Shown piece by piece: positions 43,539 to 55,263 of a DNA stretch of 64,000 nucleotides. Source of the DNA: Cladorhizidae sp. MBARI D1340-BT2. Lineage: Eukaryota > Porifera > Demospongiae > Poecilosclerida > Cladorhizidae. The stretch lies in assembly GCA_028752905.1 (NCBI GenBank), contig JAQNBH010000014.1, positions 17,343,250-17,407,249 on the forward strand. The letters run 5' to 3'. Each line of letters starts with the position of its first letter. The first letter of the stretch is position 1. The translations under genes and the position numbers were made by a program. The notes beneath the pieces were generated by a model, which saw only the letters and a program-made list of their open reading frames with translations, was not told where the DNA came from and searched no databases.

Positions 43539-46500
43539 TCAGCAGCAATTTTGTCCACTAACTTCATCAATAACCTTGTTGACGTAAGTATTGTCAGTAA
43601 AGGAGCAGTGGCAGAGGCCCAAACTGATTTTAATGTTGTCGAAGATTACCAGGTCTGTAGCGAAGATTAAAACCAGGAAAATAATACCAGTTACCAGCGC
43701 CAGGAAAAAGTAGACCATGGAACAGATGCTGCGGCATAGTGAGTAACTTCCACAAGACTTGGCTTGGTTATAATCTCCTGCAGAGTTGTGATCATTGGCC
43801 TGCCAGGAAATAAAAGGAGGGGAGGGAAGGGAGAGGAAAAGCAAGTGAATCATTTACCTAAAAGTATTTTCTCTCGAAAGTAATGATTTGTAATTTGTTA
43901 AACTTCTGCCTTTTATAATGGTGCCCATAATTGAGGATAACCCTTGACATCTATAATCATACCAATATTGTACACCTTAAAATCTGTATATGATGGCTTA
44001 TCTAATTTATCTACACAGATATATAAACACTCGTTCTTCCTTCCTTTTTTGACCAGGCAATTCAGTATGTTCTATCTTCTCCTCCTCTCCACCTCTCCAC
44101 CCCCCTTTTTTTAATTTTAATCTTGCAACATTATTTAACTATCAACATTATTTAACTATAAATAAACAAACAACTGATTTCGTCATTCTACGTAGGGACA
44201 GCTGGATCTGCCCAAGCTTCTAGTTCACTAACTGCACAGCAGCTTATTTCACTATCAATGCCTTCATCATCACTGGTAATCTCATCTCCATCAAAACCGT
44301 CAGCTTGAGTGAGTGCTTAGGAGGCAAGTCAGCCACGCTACTCCAACCAGTGATAGCAGAGCTTCAGGGTCAACACTATCCTGGCCAAGGTGAGAGATGA
44401 CATCAGCTTCTTCATCAGCTGCTTTCCTCCTCAGAGAGTCCAAATTCACCGTCCAGAACCCGAAATAAAAAGCACATCTTGAAACCGGATAGCTTGACTG
44501 CTTTGAAATGCCTTCTTTAATTCTGACTGGTATGTATTTTTCAATGTTTCCCTTCTAGCTACCGAACATCTATGCCCCCCATATTTGGTAGGCATGCAAT
44601 GGAAGAATTTAGCTTAAAAATGAGGTATTTTAAATGTTATCTATAAACGCTCCATAGGGTATCTTAGAAACATACGATTGGGATAGCTTTTGGTACATAT
44701 TTACCGGGAAGTGGGTGCAGAACTAGTTTCCATGCAGATCCAGCACCAAGCAAGTGCGACAAACAAACTCATGGTGGGCTCATGAGAGCTTCCAAGATTA
44801 TTGGCAGTCTTCACAATTATGGACGCATTATTCAGGTTTAGTCGAAAGGAACGTATGTGTTCACACAACAGAACACATGTTTCCGGCTAGTATCTTCGGC
44901 AACCACATAAGTTTACTACATAGGTGTGCAATAATTCTGTGGCTTGTCATGGATTGTGTATGGCACTAGCTAGCATGTAAATAACACAACAAGATACAGA
45001 GTTATGTCGTAGCAAGATATGGTTCCCTGTAGCAGCAAGATATGGTGCCATGTAGCAGCAAGATATGGTGCATGTGGCAGCAAGATATGGTGCCATGTAG
45101 CAGCAAGATATGGTGCATGTGGCAGCAAGATATGGTGCCATATCGCAGCAAGATATTGTGCCATGTCACAGCAAGATATGGTGCCATGTCACAGCAAGAT
45201 ATGGTGCCACGTCACAGCAAGATATGGTGCCATGTAGCAGCAAGATATGGTGCCATGTAGCAGCAAGATATGGTGCATGTGGCAGCAAGATATGGTGCAC
45301 GTGGCAGCAAGATATGGTGCCATGTAGCAGCAAGATATGGTGCCATGTCACAGCAAGATATGGTGCCATGTAGCAGCAAGATATAGTGCCATGTCACAGC
45401 AAGATATGCACACTGGAACACATGGAAAGTGAATTGATACAGGGAGAATTGCTGTGTTATCAACTGTTAGTGACTTACCACACAGGAGCATATAATGGCA
45501 GGGATGAGGCACACGAGTGCTAGAAAATTGCCATGGATCAGGCACAGGACTATCAAGATAACTGCCAGTGCAGTGTAGGTAGTAGCACGTGGTATACGGA
45601 TGTTCACCACTTGTTGGGGCTGCGGCTGTCCAACCACTACAATATTCTGTGTGTGTGCATGTGCATGTACATGTAACATGTGGTATAGGTGTGGTGTGCA
45701 TGATATAGTGTGTGCATGTAACATGTGGTATAGGTGTGGTGTACATGGTGTGATATGGAGTGTGTGCATGTATGTAACATGTGGTATAGGTGTGGTGTGA
45801 GTGTGGTATTATACAGAGAGCAAACCAGCAGATCACAAAGGGGGAGGGGGATTCTCATTGACCACAAGCTCTATAGCAGCAGTGGTTCGTATCCCGGGCC
45901 CCCCCCCCCCCCCCACACACAACTAATTGAAAATACCTGCATTATGTGAGTGCTTGATCTCTGCTAGAAAATTGAATGCACCCTCAATCATTCAGAGGGT
46001 TAAAGCATCTATATGCATGTGGAAGAAGGTTCAGTCTCTGCAAGAGCCAAGATAAGTGCACCTGTTGCTGTGTATCAGCAGAGGAACGTGCCAAGCAGTT
46101 CAACGAGGAGCATATTCTGAACCTTCAGCATTATTTCTTGCTTCAAGACAATATTTTTGAAATGGAATCTGGAAACAGAATTAGGTAAAGCCTGAAATGG
46201 AAAATGGGATTATTTAAACAAGAAATGACCACTTCCACTATACACTATACTAGTGTTTACATGTACACACCATTGTCTATGTACAGAGAATTTGTTTGTG
46301 CCTCTACTCTGCCTACACACACACACATGTACATGCCTACATCCACACATATGCATACATACACACACACATATACATGCACACATCCACACACATGCAT
46401 GCACACACACATATATGCATGCACACATCCACACACATATGCATGCACGCATCCACACACATGCATACACACACACACACATATATGCATGCACACATCC

Positions 46501-48592
46501 ACACACACACACACACATATGCATGCACGCATCCACACACATGCATACATTCATACATACACACACACATACATATATACATGCACACATCCACACACAT
46601 GCATATATACACACACACACATATATGCATGCACACATCCACTCACATGCATGCATACATACATACACGCACACACTGCAGCACGCACACACAGTAGCTA
46701 GCTATGCTAATGGGGTGCAGGGGTGTTGACTGTCAGGATGTGACTCAACATGAAAGGACAGTGGGAATCCAAGGAAAGGAAGTGGAGCAATATCCAGAAA
46801 AACACTGGGTAAATCCCCACTAATTGTCTACATGCATACCACAACAATCATGATTCCTGATGAAGGCTGGAACATCTCTTCAAAATGTGATTTCAAGTTA
46901 TGTCAACTGAGAGTGCATAGAGAATAATTTTTTTGCAAGAGATAGTACTTACAGTGTCTGGTAATTTGTTGCCTAAAGCCACCTTTTTTAAAACTGTCGC
47001 CCCTTAAAGCAAGAAACTGGTTAGAGAAACAAAGCCATTAATAGGTGTGGTAGCACTAGTGACGGAGAAGCTAACTATGCATGCAAAAAATACTTTTCAA
47101 CGACGAGACAGCCACTTCACAGTGAGATACCATGCATGCCCGGCAAAGACGACTTGTAACGGTAACTAGAGGAGGGCTTCACATTGGTGGTGCCCTAAGC
47201 ACCAAGATTGGAAAAAGTGTTAAAGAACAGGAGATTATGGCAATGCACATAGCCGTGCACAAGCTAAGTTAGGAGTATCCTCAGTTATGATAGCTATGTA
47301 CTCAACTGAGTATAATGTGTTCTGGTTCACAGTGGAATCTCCCATATCATCACCACAACTGGGTACTCTTCTCTCTATGGGCATGGGAAACTTCCAAGAA
47401 AATTAATAATGGCTTATTAGATTTGCAAGCCTACACCAGCCTGGTAACAACAAAAGTATGGCTACAATAGTTCTAAGGTTGAGCAGGATATCAGAGCTAT
47501 TAAAATTTAATCACAGCTATTAATGATGTCCCCCAAAGGTGCCCTATACCGGTAGAAAAATACTGAATATCCTGAAACAACCTCCCCCACCTTCCCCCTA
47601 CTATGCCACCACATCAACAAGCGCTCCAAGTGACATAAACATTACTACAACAATAATATTCAATAAATAAAAAATTTAAACGTTATATTATAAATATATA
47701 TATATTTTTGCACAGCCACAGTTTAGAAGCAAGTAAGCTGGCACAGTTGTGTACTTTTACACCGAGACAGACATTGGCTATGTTGTGTTAGGTAGGTGAC
47801 TTTGGACTCCAATCTCACTGGAAACAACCACTATCGTCAAAAACGGCACAGCAGTTGGCAGTGCAGCCCATTTGACTAGGAACACACCTAAGCATGCAAT
47901 TTTCACATTCCCTGACGATAGCAGCACACAAATAACGCAACATGGCGGTGTTACCAACAAACAATGCTAGCTAGCTCACATAGCAGGAATTTGCTAGCGA
48001 GAGTGCCTCTAGCCCTGCTCTATTAGCTAGTATGTTAGAGCACACATAATGCAAGGAGCTTGCTAGTGAGGCTGCCTCTAGCCCTTCTCTATTAGTAGAG
48101 CTCTAGTGAGGCTGCCTCTAGCCCTACTCTATTTTTAAAACAGTTGCTGAAATGGCTGAATCTATCCCAGACTTCACCAGGTTAAAAATTAAAAAGAAAA
48201 TTTTTTTTGTAATTAGCCATAACGATGTCTGGTCTGTAGTATGTTATGTATGTGTTTAGAAGTCGCTGGATGCAGTACCAGCTTGAAAGCACTCCCACAA
48301 TGGAGTTCGCCTGGTACCTCTGTTGGAAATACAAGAGAGTCTGTGATGAATAAGTTCCCCCACCAACCCACCTAAAAACTAATTAGCCCCCCCCTCCTCC
48401 TTATTCCATACCCATTTGCTTACAGGACATCACCCCAAAAGTAACTTTTAACTTAGCCCCCCACACTGAACTTACAGTATTGCTTGACTGTTGTTGCACC
48501 ACTGCAGGCATGGGGGTATAGCCAGGCTGAGGAATTGTGCTAGGCGGGTATTCAGCAGACAGAAGTACTGTAGCCCCTTTTAGATCCAGCAT
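43539..48592 (-). CDS. CD225/dispanin-family membrane protein B (3 exons, 181 aa)
   Basis: Exons on the minus strand: 48592-48476 (39 codons), 45646-45479 (56 codons) and 43799-43539 (86 codons plus stop), all phase 0. Splices are ACT|GTAAGT, CACACAG|AAT, GTG|GTAAGT and CTGGCAG|GCC. Exon 1 is a Pro/Tyr/Gln-rich cytosolic start (YPPSTIPQPGYTPMPAVVQQ). Exon 2 has the first helix (TALAVILIVLCLIHGNFLAL). Exon 3 has the loop AGDYNQAKSCGSYS and the second helix (MVYFFLALVTGIIFLVLIFA). Length and two-helix topology fit dispanin/IFITM-type proteins. The exon boundary between first helix and loop is the same as in the gene at 2890-6053, so the two are paralogs. The start is the only ATG open into exon 1. 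Introns are 2829 and 1679 bp and full of repeats. Confidence 0.78.
44170..44480 (-). pseudogene. Degenerate coding remnant, unknown
   Basis: Within intron 2 of CD225 gene B. Two minus-strand open pieces in different frames read like protein: RRKAADEEADVISHLGQDSV followed by DPEALLSLVGVAW, and FDGDEITSDDEGIDSEISCC up to a stop. An acidic tail like this is common at the end of DNA-transposon transposases, but I see no catalytic core. Confidence 0.25.
45008..45412. repeat. 22/23-bp minisatellite next to a splice donor
   Basis: About 18 units of GCAGCAAGATATGGTGCCAT plus GTA, alternating with 22-bp forms (GGTGCATGTG). It ends about 65 bp from the exon-2 donor of CD225 gene B. Several frames on both strands remain open through it, none likely to be real. 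Confidence 0.92.
45650..45800. repeat. GT-rich repeat with ~35-60-bp units
   Basis: GTAACATGTGGTATAGGTGT followed by GGTGT recurs three times with TGTGCATGTATGT spacers, directly upstream (in the gene's sense) of exon 2 of CD225 gene B, where it supplies a CA-rich pyrimidine-poor region before the acceptor. Confidence 0.75.
46079..46184 (+). other. Orphan exon-like segment
   Basis: Flanked by TTGCTGTGTATCAG and AG|GTAAAG, this 106-nt open stretch reads EERAKQFNEEHILNLQHYF then LLQDNIFEMESGNRI. Composition and splice signals look like an exon on the plus strand, inside intron 1 of CD225 gene B. I do not recognise the protein and find no neighbours. It might belong to the interrupted five-exon gene far upstream, but nothing shows this. 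Confidence 0.3.
46310..46690. repeat. CA/CATG microsatellite with ~45-60-bp periodicity
   Basis: Units of ACACATCCACACACATGCAT, ACACACACAT and ATATGCATGC. All frames are open (His/Thr or Cys/Val runs) because of the repeat. Confidence 0.92.
46691..48475 (-). other. Rest of intron 1 of CD225 gene B
   Basis: No further gene seen. The phrase GAGCTCTAGTGAGGCTGCCTCTAGCCC, in part, is repeated three times at about 47998-48130 (unit near 60 bp). Confidence 0.4.
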
Positions 48593-49062
48593 AGTCGTTC
48601 ATTTCTACGGCAGTGAAAAATTATGCATGACTGAAAATCTATTTAGCTTCTAGGTTCTATTACACTAACCATGATGATCCATCTTTAATTGCCGAGTGGC
48701 CTTGAGCAGCTTTACGTAGTACTACAAATCGCGCAAGATAAAATAAGAGCAGCTTGCAGTGAAATGACTTCAATCCCCAATTAAATAGAGGGCCGTTTTC
48801 GTTAGCTACGCCCATTTATGCTCTATATTATACGCCCCGTTTTTTATTCTTCGTGATCGAAAGCAGGTGTGCGCTCAACAAAATTTGATTTTTTATGTTC
48901 ATGCAACTACGGTTGTAGAGTGAAAGTCGAAGGGTGTTAGTGCAGAGATAACTGCCTCATTGCAAGGCGGTGGTTCACGCATTACTGAACGGCGTGAGCC
49001 TAGTGCACGCTTCATAGATGAGTGAGCCTCCTCATATTTTCACACGATCCAGCTTCCCAACT
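48593..49062. other. 5' region of CD225 gene B and spacer up to hAT element
   Basis: No coding sequence is seen. The promoter of the minus-strand CD225 gene should lie here, but no core element stands out. Confidence 0.35.
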
Positions 49063-52000
49063 CACTGGCGTAGGAACAGGGGGGGGCCAGGGGGGCCAGG
49101 GCCCCCCTAATTTTTATAAATTAACATTACAATATAGAGCTGTACCATTTTACACTGACCTTCTGTGTATAAAGCACTTGACTTTACCATAATTATGATT
49201 GGCATGCCCACTGCCAGACAAGACATGATGAGGTCATTTTATGATGTGGTTATGGCTTTCATTTATAGCTGGTCAGGTGCTCACAGATCCTCAATCTTCA
49301 AAAGATCAATGAATTTCATACTTGCATGACCTTTGCATGATCTCATGCATGAGTGACCTATGACTCATGCTTGACCTCATGTTCTAGACAGTGTGTATGC
49401 CACTGGTAAAGTCAAGTCACAGTGTTTCAAGATGTCACAGAAGAAACTTGGAAGTTATTTTAAATTAGCTTCCCAATCTCAATCTCCTAACTTGGAATCT
49501 CAGGGAGACAAAGGTACAGTTGAACACAGCCAGCTAATTCTTTTGATAACAATCTGTCAAAATCTAGGTGCCACCTGTGAAGCTGATAGTGTTTCACGGA
49601 AGAAACTTGAAAGATCAGCTTCTCAATCTGAATGTCAAGATGACAGAGGTATTCTACTAGGGTTATGAATACACACAACTTGCTAAATATTTTTATAAAA
49701 TCAAATCTAGGTGGCACTTGTGACTCTGGTACTGAAGGATGTAATGGTGAACCAGGCCCACATGACTGTCAGTGTCAATGTTGTATTGACTTGACCACTC
49801 CTAATCAACCATCTGATGTTACAGAGTCAGTAACCTTCTACACTGATAAGAAAAGCGGCCATAAAAAATCACATTTAAGGCGAATACAACCATGTTGGTT
49901 TAAACTGTGCCCCTGGATCACAGTTTGTACATCCAAACACAGAGTTTTCTGCGTACATTGTCGTAATGCCAATTATCAAGGTTTATTGACCTTTCCCAAC
50001 TATCAAAAATCAGCATTTATTACTGAAGGGTTTGCAAATTGGAAGAAAGCCCTTCAAAAGTTTAGGGAGCATGAGAGCAGCTGCATGCACAGAGAAGCTT
50101 TGCTAAAATTGGCTGCTTCCAATACTCAGACCCTTAGGAGTTGGTGCAAAGTTAGCTACTCAGCATGCTACCAACCAAAAGCATCACAGATTTATGTTGA
50201 TGAAACTTCTTACTAGCATTCAATATCAAGTACGACAGGGGCTTCCTCTTCGAGGGCACAAAGAAGATAATGACAATTTTGAAGGTAATTTGTACCAACT
50301 TTTGCTGCTCTTAACTAAAGATTGTGAGGATATGAAAACATGGATTCAATAAAGGGAGTATATTTCTCCTGATATAATTAATGAACTTATAAATATTATG
50401 GGCCAAAATGTTTTGAGAACAATACTGGCAGAAATTAAGACTGCTTTGTGGTTTGCTATTATAGCTGATGAGGCTACCGATGTTTCACATCATGAACAGA
50501 TGTCTCTCTCAATTCGATGGGTGGATGATATTTATCACATCCATGAAGACACTATTAGGTCTTATTCAATTGCCAAATACCAAGGCAGAAACCATATTTA
50601 GTGCTATTAAAGATGTCTTAATCAGATGTTCATTGCCTATTTTGCAGTGCCGTGGACAGGCTTTTGATGGTGCATCAAATATGAGTGGCATACGAAATGG
50701 TCTACAAGCATTGGTTAAAAAGGAGACAAATCAAGCGCTTTATGTTCACTGCTTGGCCCACAGTTTGAATTTGTGCTTAAAAGATGTCACCAAAAATTGC
50801 AAATTTATGAGAGATATCATGGGTTTTATTCATGATTTAGTTCAGTTAATAAGATTTTCTCCAAAGAGGCTATCTTTGTTTGATTCTTTAAGAAAATCTG
50901 TAAGCATTAACACTGGAGAAATGTTGCCTTCATTAAGATTGCTTTGCCCAACTCGATGGACCGTAAGACATACATCAATAGATAGTATCCTAAAGAATTA
51001 TGAGATCTTACAATCTGCTTTAGAAGAGATTGAAAGTGGCAATGATAAGTATGCAGCAAATGGTAGTGGACTTTTGACATCCATGCAGAAGTTTGATACT
51101 TTATTTGCTTTAAAACTTGCTTACCTGATTTTTTAGGCAGCTGAACAGCTTTCATGCAATCTCCAAGCAAAGGATACAACAGTTTAGGAAGCATTGCGTG
51201 GGGCTGATCTTCTTTGTTCACATTTAAACTCTATGAGAACTGAAGAAAAGATCAAGTTCAATACATTTTATGATCAAGTTCTCCATGAGTCCGCCACTTT
51301 CACTGATGAGCCAGATCTTCCACGGGGAAGGAAACATCCACGAAGATTTGATGATGGAGCAAGCCCTCATATGTATCAATCCCCCAGAGATATGCATAGA
51401 CATGCATATTTTGAAGTTCTTGAAGTAGTTGTTGGTGAGGTAAAAAGAAGGTTTGATCAGGCTGATCTCTATGTCATGAAAGATATAGAAACCATTTGAC
51501 TAAAAGCTGCTAATGGTGAAAACTTCATAGTTCCAGATGATGTAAAGAAGTTTTTGAACAAAGATGTTGATCAAGACCAGTTGATGATTCACCTTTCAAT
51601 GCTTCCTGATGCCATCAAAACTGCACGTTCGACATGTGCTGTTACAAAAATAACAAGTATACGAACTATTACAGATGCTATGAATCAATCAGAAATCTAT
51701 AAAGGCATGTTGGGTGAAGTTGATAAACTCTTAAAACTGTATTTCACTTGCCCAGTTACCTCTGCCACAGCAGAACCTTCGTTTTCATCTTTACGTAGAA
51801 TAAAAAACATACTTGACAAGTTCAATGACCCATGCAGACTGAATAACTTGTTTTTACTATATATACATCAATCAAAAACTGATTCACTTGACTTACGAGA
51901 GATAGCGGAACAATTTATATCTGTGAACACAAGGAGAAGGAACTATTTTGGATTTTTTGGGTAAAATATTCTTATTAGTGTAAAACATAGTCATTGCCAA

Positions 52001-52091
52001 TTATATAATGACTAAAAAAATCATCCACATCTCTAATATTTAAGGTTACTAATGTGGGCCCCCCTAACCAAATGATCTTCCTACGCCACTG
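49063..52091 (+). mobile_element. Decayed hAT transposon with TTF-type zinc finger
   Basis: Ends are inverted (CACTGGCGTAGGAA at 49063; CCTACGCCACTG ending 52091), followed inward by matching GGGCCCCCCTAA blocks near 49107-49117 and 52056-52067. CAGTGGCGTAGG-type ends are typical of hAT elements; an 8-bp target duplication is not clear. Transposase pieces in order: start MSQKKLGSYFKL (49432), a TTF/BED-like zinc finger (CPWITVCTSKHRVFCVHC), ADEATDVSHHEQMSLSIRW (first catalytic Asp region), CRGQAFDGASNMSG (second), LYVHCLAHSLNLC, LCPTRWTVRH, and the C-terminal hAT dimerisation domain (TSATAEPSFSSLRRIKNIL). Stops near 50214 and 50350 and frame changes near 50214, 50600 and 51130-51200 make it a pseudogene. 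Stops at 49666 may reflect an intron. Confidence 0.88.
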
Positions 52092-52409
52092 CAACTGAAA
52101 CAGGTAGCAGCTACCTCTGTATACTTTCAACCACGCCTGCTTGAAGCGCACTATATTCGCGCGCACGCATATTCCCTTTTTTCCTGACCCGGAAGGTAAA
52201 GGGTCGGCTATGCCAGTCAAGGCAATACCTGGCTATTGACTTGCCAGCCACTAACTATCGACCAGGGCCTAACAACCCAACAAAGATCTGCACACCATTA
52301 ATGAAATCACCATGGTCATTGTACTAATGCCGAGATGAACAAGGTAGCTAGTTTTGATAAAGTTAGGCAAGTTTGCTCATTGTTACGGAGATGCCAACTC
52401 AATTATTAC
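52092..52409. other. Spacer between hAT element and duplicated segment
   Basis: Single-copy, no gene recognised. The LTR of the second Ty3 fragment begins at 52410. Confidence 0.4.
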
Positions 52410-52724
52410 TGTTATGGACCTAACTCTGGTTGGAGCTAGGGCAGGGTACAGGTCCACAACACTCGCCGTCTAGAGCTATGAGAAGCGTTATATAAAGTTC
52501 TATTATAGCTTACATTCACAGAGCATCAAGCATGACAGAACTGAGCATGAATCACGTGCGAGGTGCTTTTATAATCCAGCAGCCATGTGTAATATAAGTC
52601 CTCGCTAAATATAGTTACAATCATAACACATTACAATTACATTCCTGAGGTGATGCCAGTTTAGTCTTGCACTCAGAGTTCAGCCTAGATGAGGTATTCA
52701 GCATTGTCAGGGGGTTCCCTGACA
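52410..52724 (-). mobile_element. 3' LTR of the Gmr1-like fragment, copy 2 (complete)
   Basis: On the minus strand it runs from TGTCAGGGAACC (52724) to GGTCCATAACA (52410), a 315-bp LTR with TG...CA ends preceded by the G-rich polypurine tract. It has a 21-nt stretch (about 52452-52472) missing from copy 1 and lacks others that copy 1 has. Confidence 0.8.
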
Positions 52725-54372
52725 CTCCCCCCTACTTCTTCTGGAGTGGGCTCCTTGTCAGGCGGCCAGCTCTGTCTGCTGAGGCCATCAGCATTGCCAT
52801 TGTTTATCCCTGGCCTATGAATAATCTCGAAACTGTATGGCTGAAGTGCGAGAGACCAGCGTGTTAGCCTGCTGTTCACATCTCGAAACTTTTGGAGATA
52901 GGCGAGAGCCTTGTGATCCGTGTATATTTCAAATGGCGCTCCACTAAGATACACCCTGAAGTGTTTCACACCTTCAACGACTGCAAGGCACTCGAGCTCT
53001 ACTGCCGAGTAACGTCTCTCTCTCTCGGTAGTAGTTTCCTTGAGTGGAAGGCAATAGGTTGGTCCTCACCTTCCTCATTCTTCTGGCTAAGCACCACACC
53101 AAGGACTGTGCCAGAAGCGTCTGTCTGGAGCATGAAGATTTTGTCATACGGGCTAATGAGTACGGCATCAGATGACAATGCTGCCTTCAGATCTCTGAAT
53201 GCCGTCTCTCGATCTGGTGTCCAGACAACTCGGTTGGGTGATTCCTTTTTCGTCATCTCATGCAGTGGGGCTGCAACTTCTGAAAATCCCTGTACAAACC
53301 TCCGATAATAGTTCGCAAGACCTAAGAATGAACGAATATCCTTCTTCTTGACTGGTTTGGAGAACTCCCTAACAGCTCTCACCTTGCTCGGTATTGGTCT
53401 CACTCTTCCTCTGCCGACCCTGTGACCAAGGAACTCACACTCTCTTGTTCCTAACTGACACTTGCCAAGGTTGACTGTCAGTCCAGCTCTCTGCAACCGG
53501 GACATCACCTGATGCAGGTGTTCGACATGGTCCTCCCAGGTGAGGCTGAAAATGGTAACATCGTCCATATATGCTGCAGCATATTCCATGACATCCGACA
53601 GCAACGTATTCATGAGACGTTGGAACACAGCCGTTGCGCCCACAAGACCGAAGGGCATCACTGTAAATTCATATTTCCCTAGAGGGGTCACAAAGGCTGT
53701 CTTCTCTTGAGATCCCTCCTCGACTGGGATCTGCCAGTAACCTCTCTGTAGATCAAGGGCCGAAATATACTGTGCCCGTCCAAGACCATCTAGCAGATCG
53801 TCCACCCTAGGCATGGGATACGGGTCGGGCCTGGTTACCGCATTCAGCTTTCTGTAATTGAGACATAGCCGGGTGCTACCATCCTTTTTCGGAACCAATA
53901 CGATAGGCGAAGCCCATGGGCTGGTCGATGGTCTAATGATCCCTGCTTCAAGTAGATCATGGATCTGACTCTGAACTTCTGAGTGTCTATGCCTACTGAG
54001 CCAGTAGGGAGGAGAGTAGACCGGTGGGGAATCTCCTGTGTGGATGGGTAAGGGTTGTTCTTCCCGCCTGCGGTCGGAAGGTTTCCCTAAACTTGTACTC
54101 CCACTTCTGGAGGTCTTCTCGTTGTGACTGTCAAGCTGTCATCAATCTTCGGTCTCTTCAACTCGGTCTCTCTCTCCCAACTATCAACTGTCAACTCAGA
54201 GGGAGCATCTGCAGGGCCTTCTGCTTCAATCATCAAGCATGCTGCCACTGGGTTCCTCCACTCTGCTATGGCATTCACATGGAAGACTCGACTCTGCTTC
54301 CTTTTGTCGGGCATCCTGACACGGTAGGTGACGTCGGAGATCTTTTATTCGGCCCCTGCCACATCCTTTCAC
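52725..54372 (-). pseudogene. Ty3-type pol fragment (integrase tail, RT, RNase H), copy 2
   Basis: Same content and order as 324-1998: MPDKRKQSRVFHVNAIAEW, then RT (YMDD at about 53560-53575) and RNase H. Its lesions differ from copy 1. A 2-nt CT expansion near 53018-53024 separates RNase H from RT, where copy 1 has a 4-nt insertion elsewhere. A 2-nt deletion near 54127 breaks the linker after KIDDSLT-type sequence. The substitutions therefore arose after the two copies separated, or reflect two alleles. Confidence 0.85.
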
Positions 54373-55263
54373 CACTTCTATCCACCAGAATGAGTCATTA
54401 TTGATATGCATTCAGGAGCTTCCCTACAAGTCACCTTTCTGGACAAAATTCACAAAGAATATGCACATGGAACCCCTCAGACCAACATGGCTCCAATGGC
54501 AGCCCACAATGAAGAAGCTACCCTTCCAGGCACAACCCAGTATAGAGTGACTGTCCTAACCAGCCAATGCATGGGCTTAGCAGAAGCAGAGAAGGAAAGT
54601 GTCCATAACACCCATACCATTCACCATGTAGCCTCTTTCCCTCATTAGGTCACTTGTACAATTCTTGTTTTGTAGCTAGCCTCATTTTAGGAGGGCATCC
54701 TTTTTGGGAGGATAACCTCGTTTTGCCTAGGCTCCTACCCAGCCATTCTGTAGAGAGGAGGGGGAATACATTTAGCGCATGAGACTAGCAGTGTATCAAT
54801 GAACAACTCTATTGGATTCACTTTATGAACAACTCGATTGGATTCGCTTTGTTAAAAACAGGGTTGGAAGAAGGAGCCAATGATGTAGACAACGAACATT
54901 CAGATTATTCTTCATTATTTACTATATATGCCGCCCATAAGTATATTGTTTTATCAATAAAAATTTTTTTTTTAATAATAATAAATTTTATTATAGACTT
55001 TCAAAATCCCTACAGGTAAGGGTCTCACTAATGAGTAATGCATGTAACAATAACAATACTCTAGCAACATAGTAATAACACACAATCCAAGCATTACAAA
55101 TGCACAGGAAAAATCACTCAGTCCTTCACAACACTAATACAATAATGACAGTATTATTTTACTCATGTTGACAGAAGTATCATATAATAATAGTGTCCAT
55201 TCAATGGACCGATATTGAAATACTTCTAGCTCATAATCTAAATCACAAGAATTACATTTTCTC
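54373..55263. other. Spacer, copy 2
   Basis: Counterpart of 1999-2889 with short indels (for example a GCCGTAGGTCA-type gap near 54525). No gene recognised. Confidence 0.5.

Noticed and set aside
45008..45412. Open frames through the 22/23-bp minisatellite on both strands
   Set aside because: Low-complexity peptides produced by the repeat, with no conservation or gene structure.
46204..46729. His/Thr- and Cys/Val-rich frames of up to 165 codons
   Set aside because: They are translations of a CA/CATG microsatellite.
49055..52099. 8-bp target duplication of the hAT element
   Set aside because: The flanks (TCCCAACT and CAACTGAA) share only CAACT or AACT out of register, so I do not claim a duplication.
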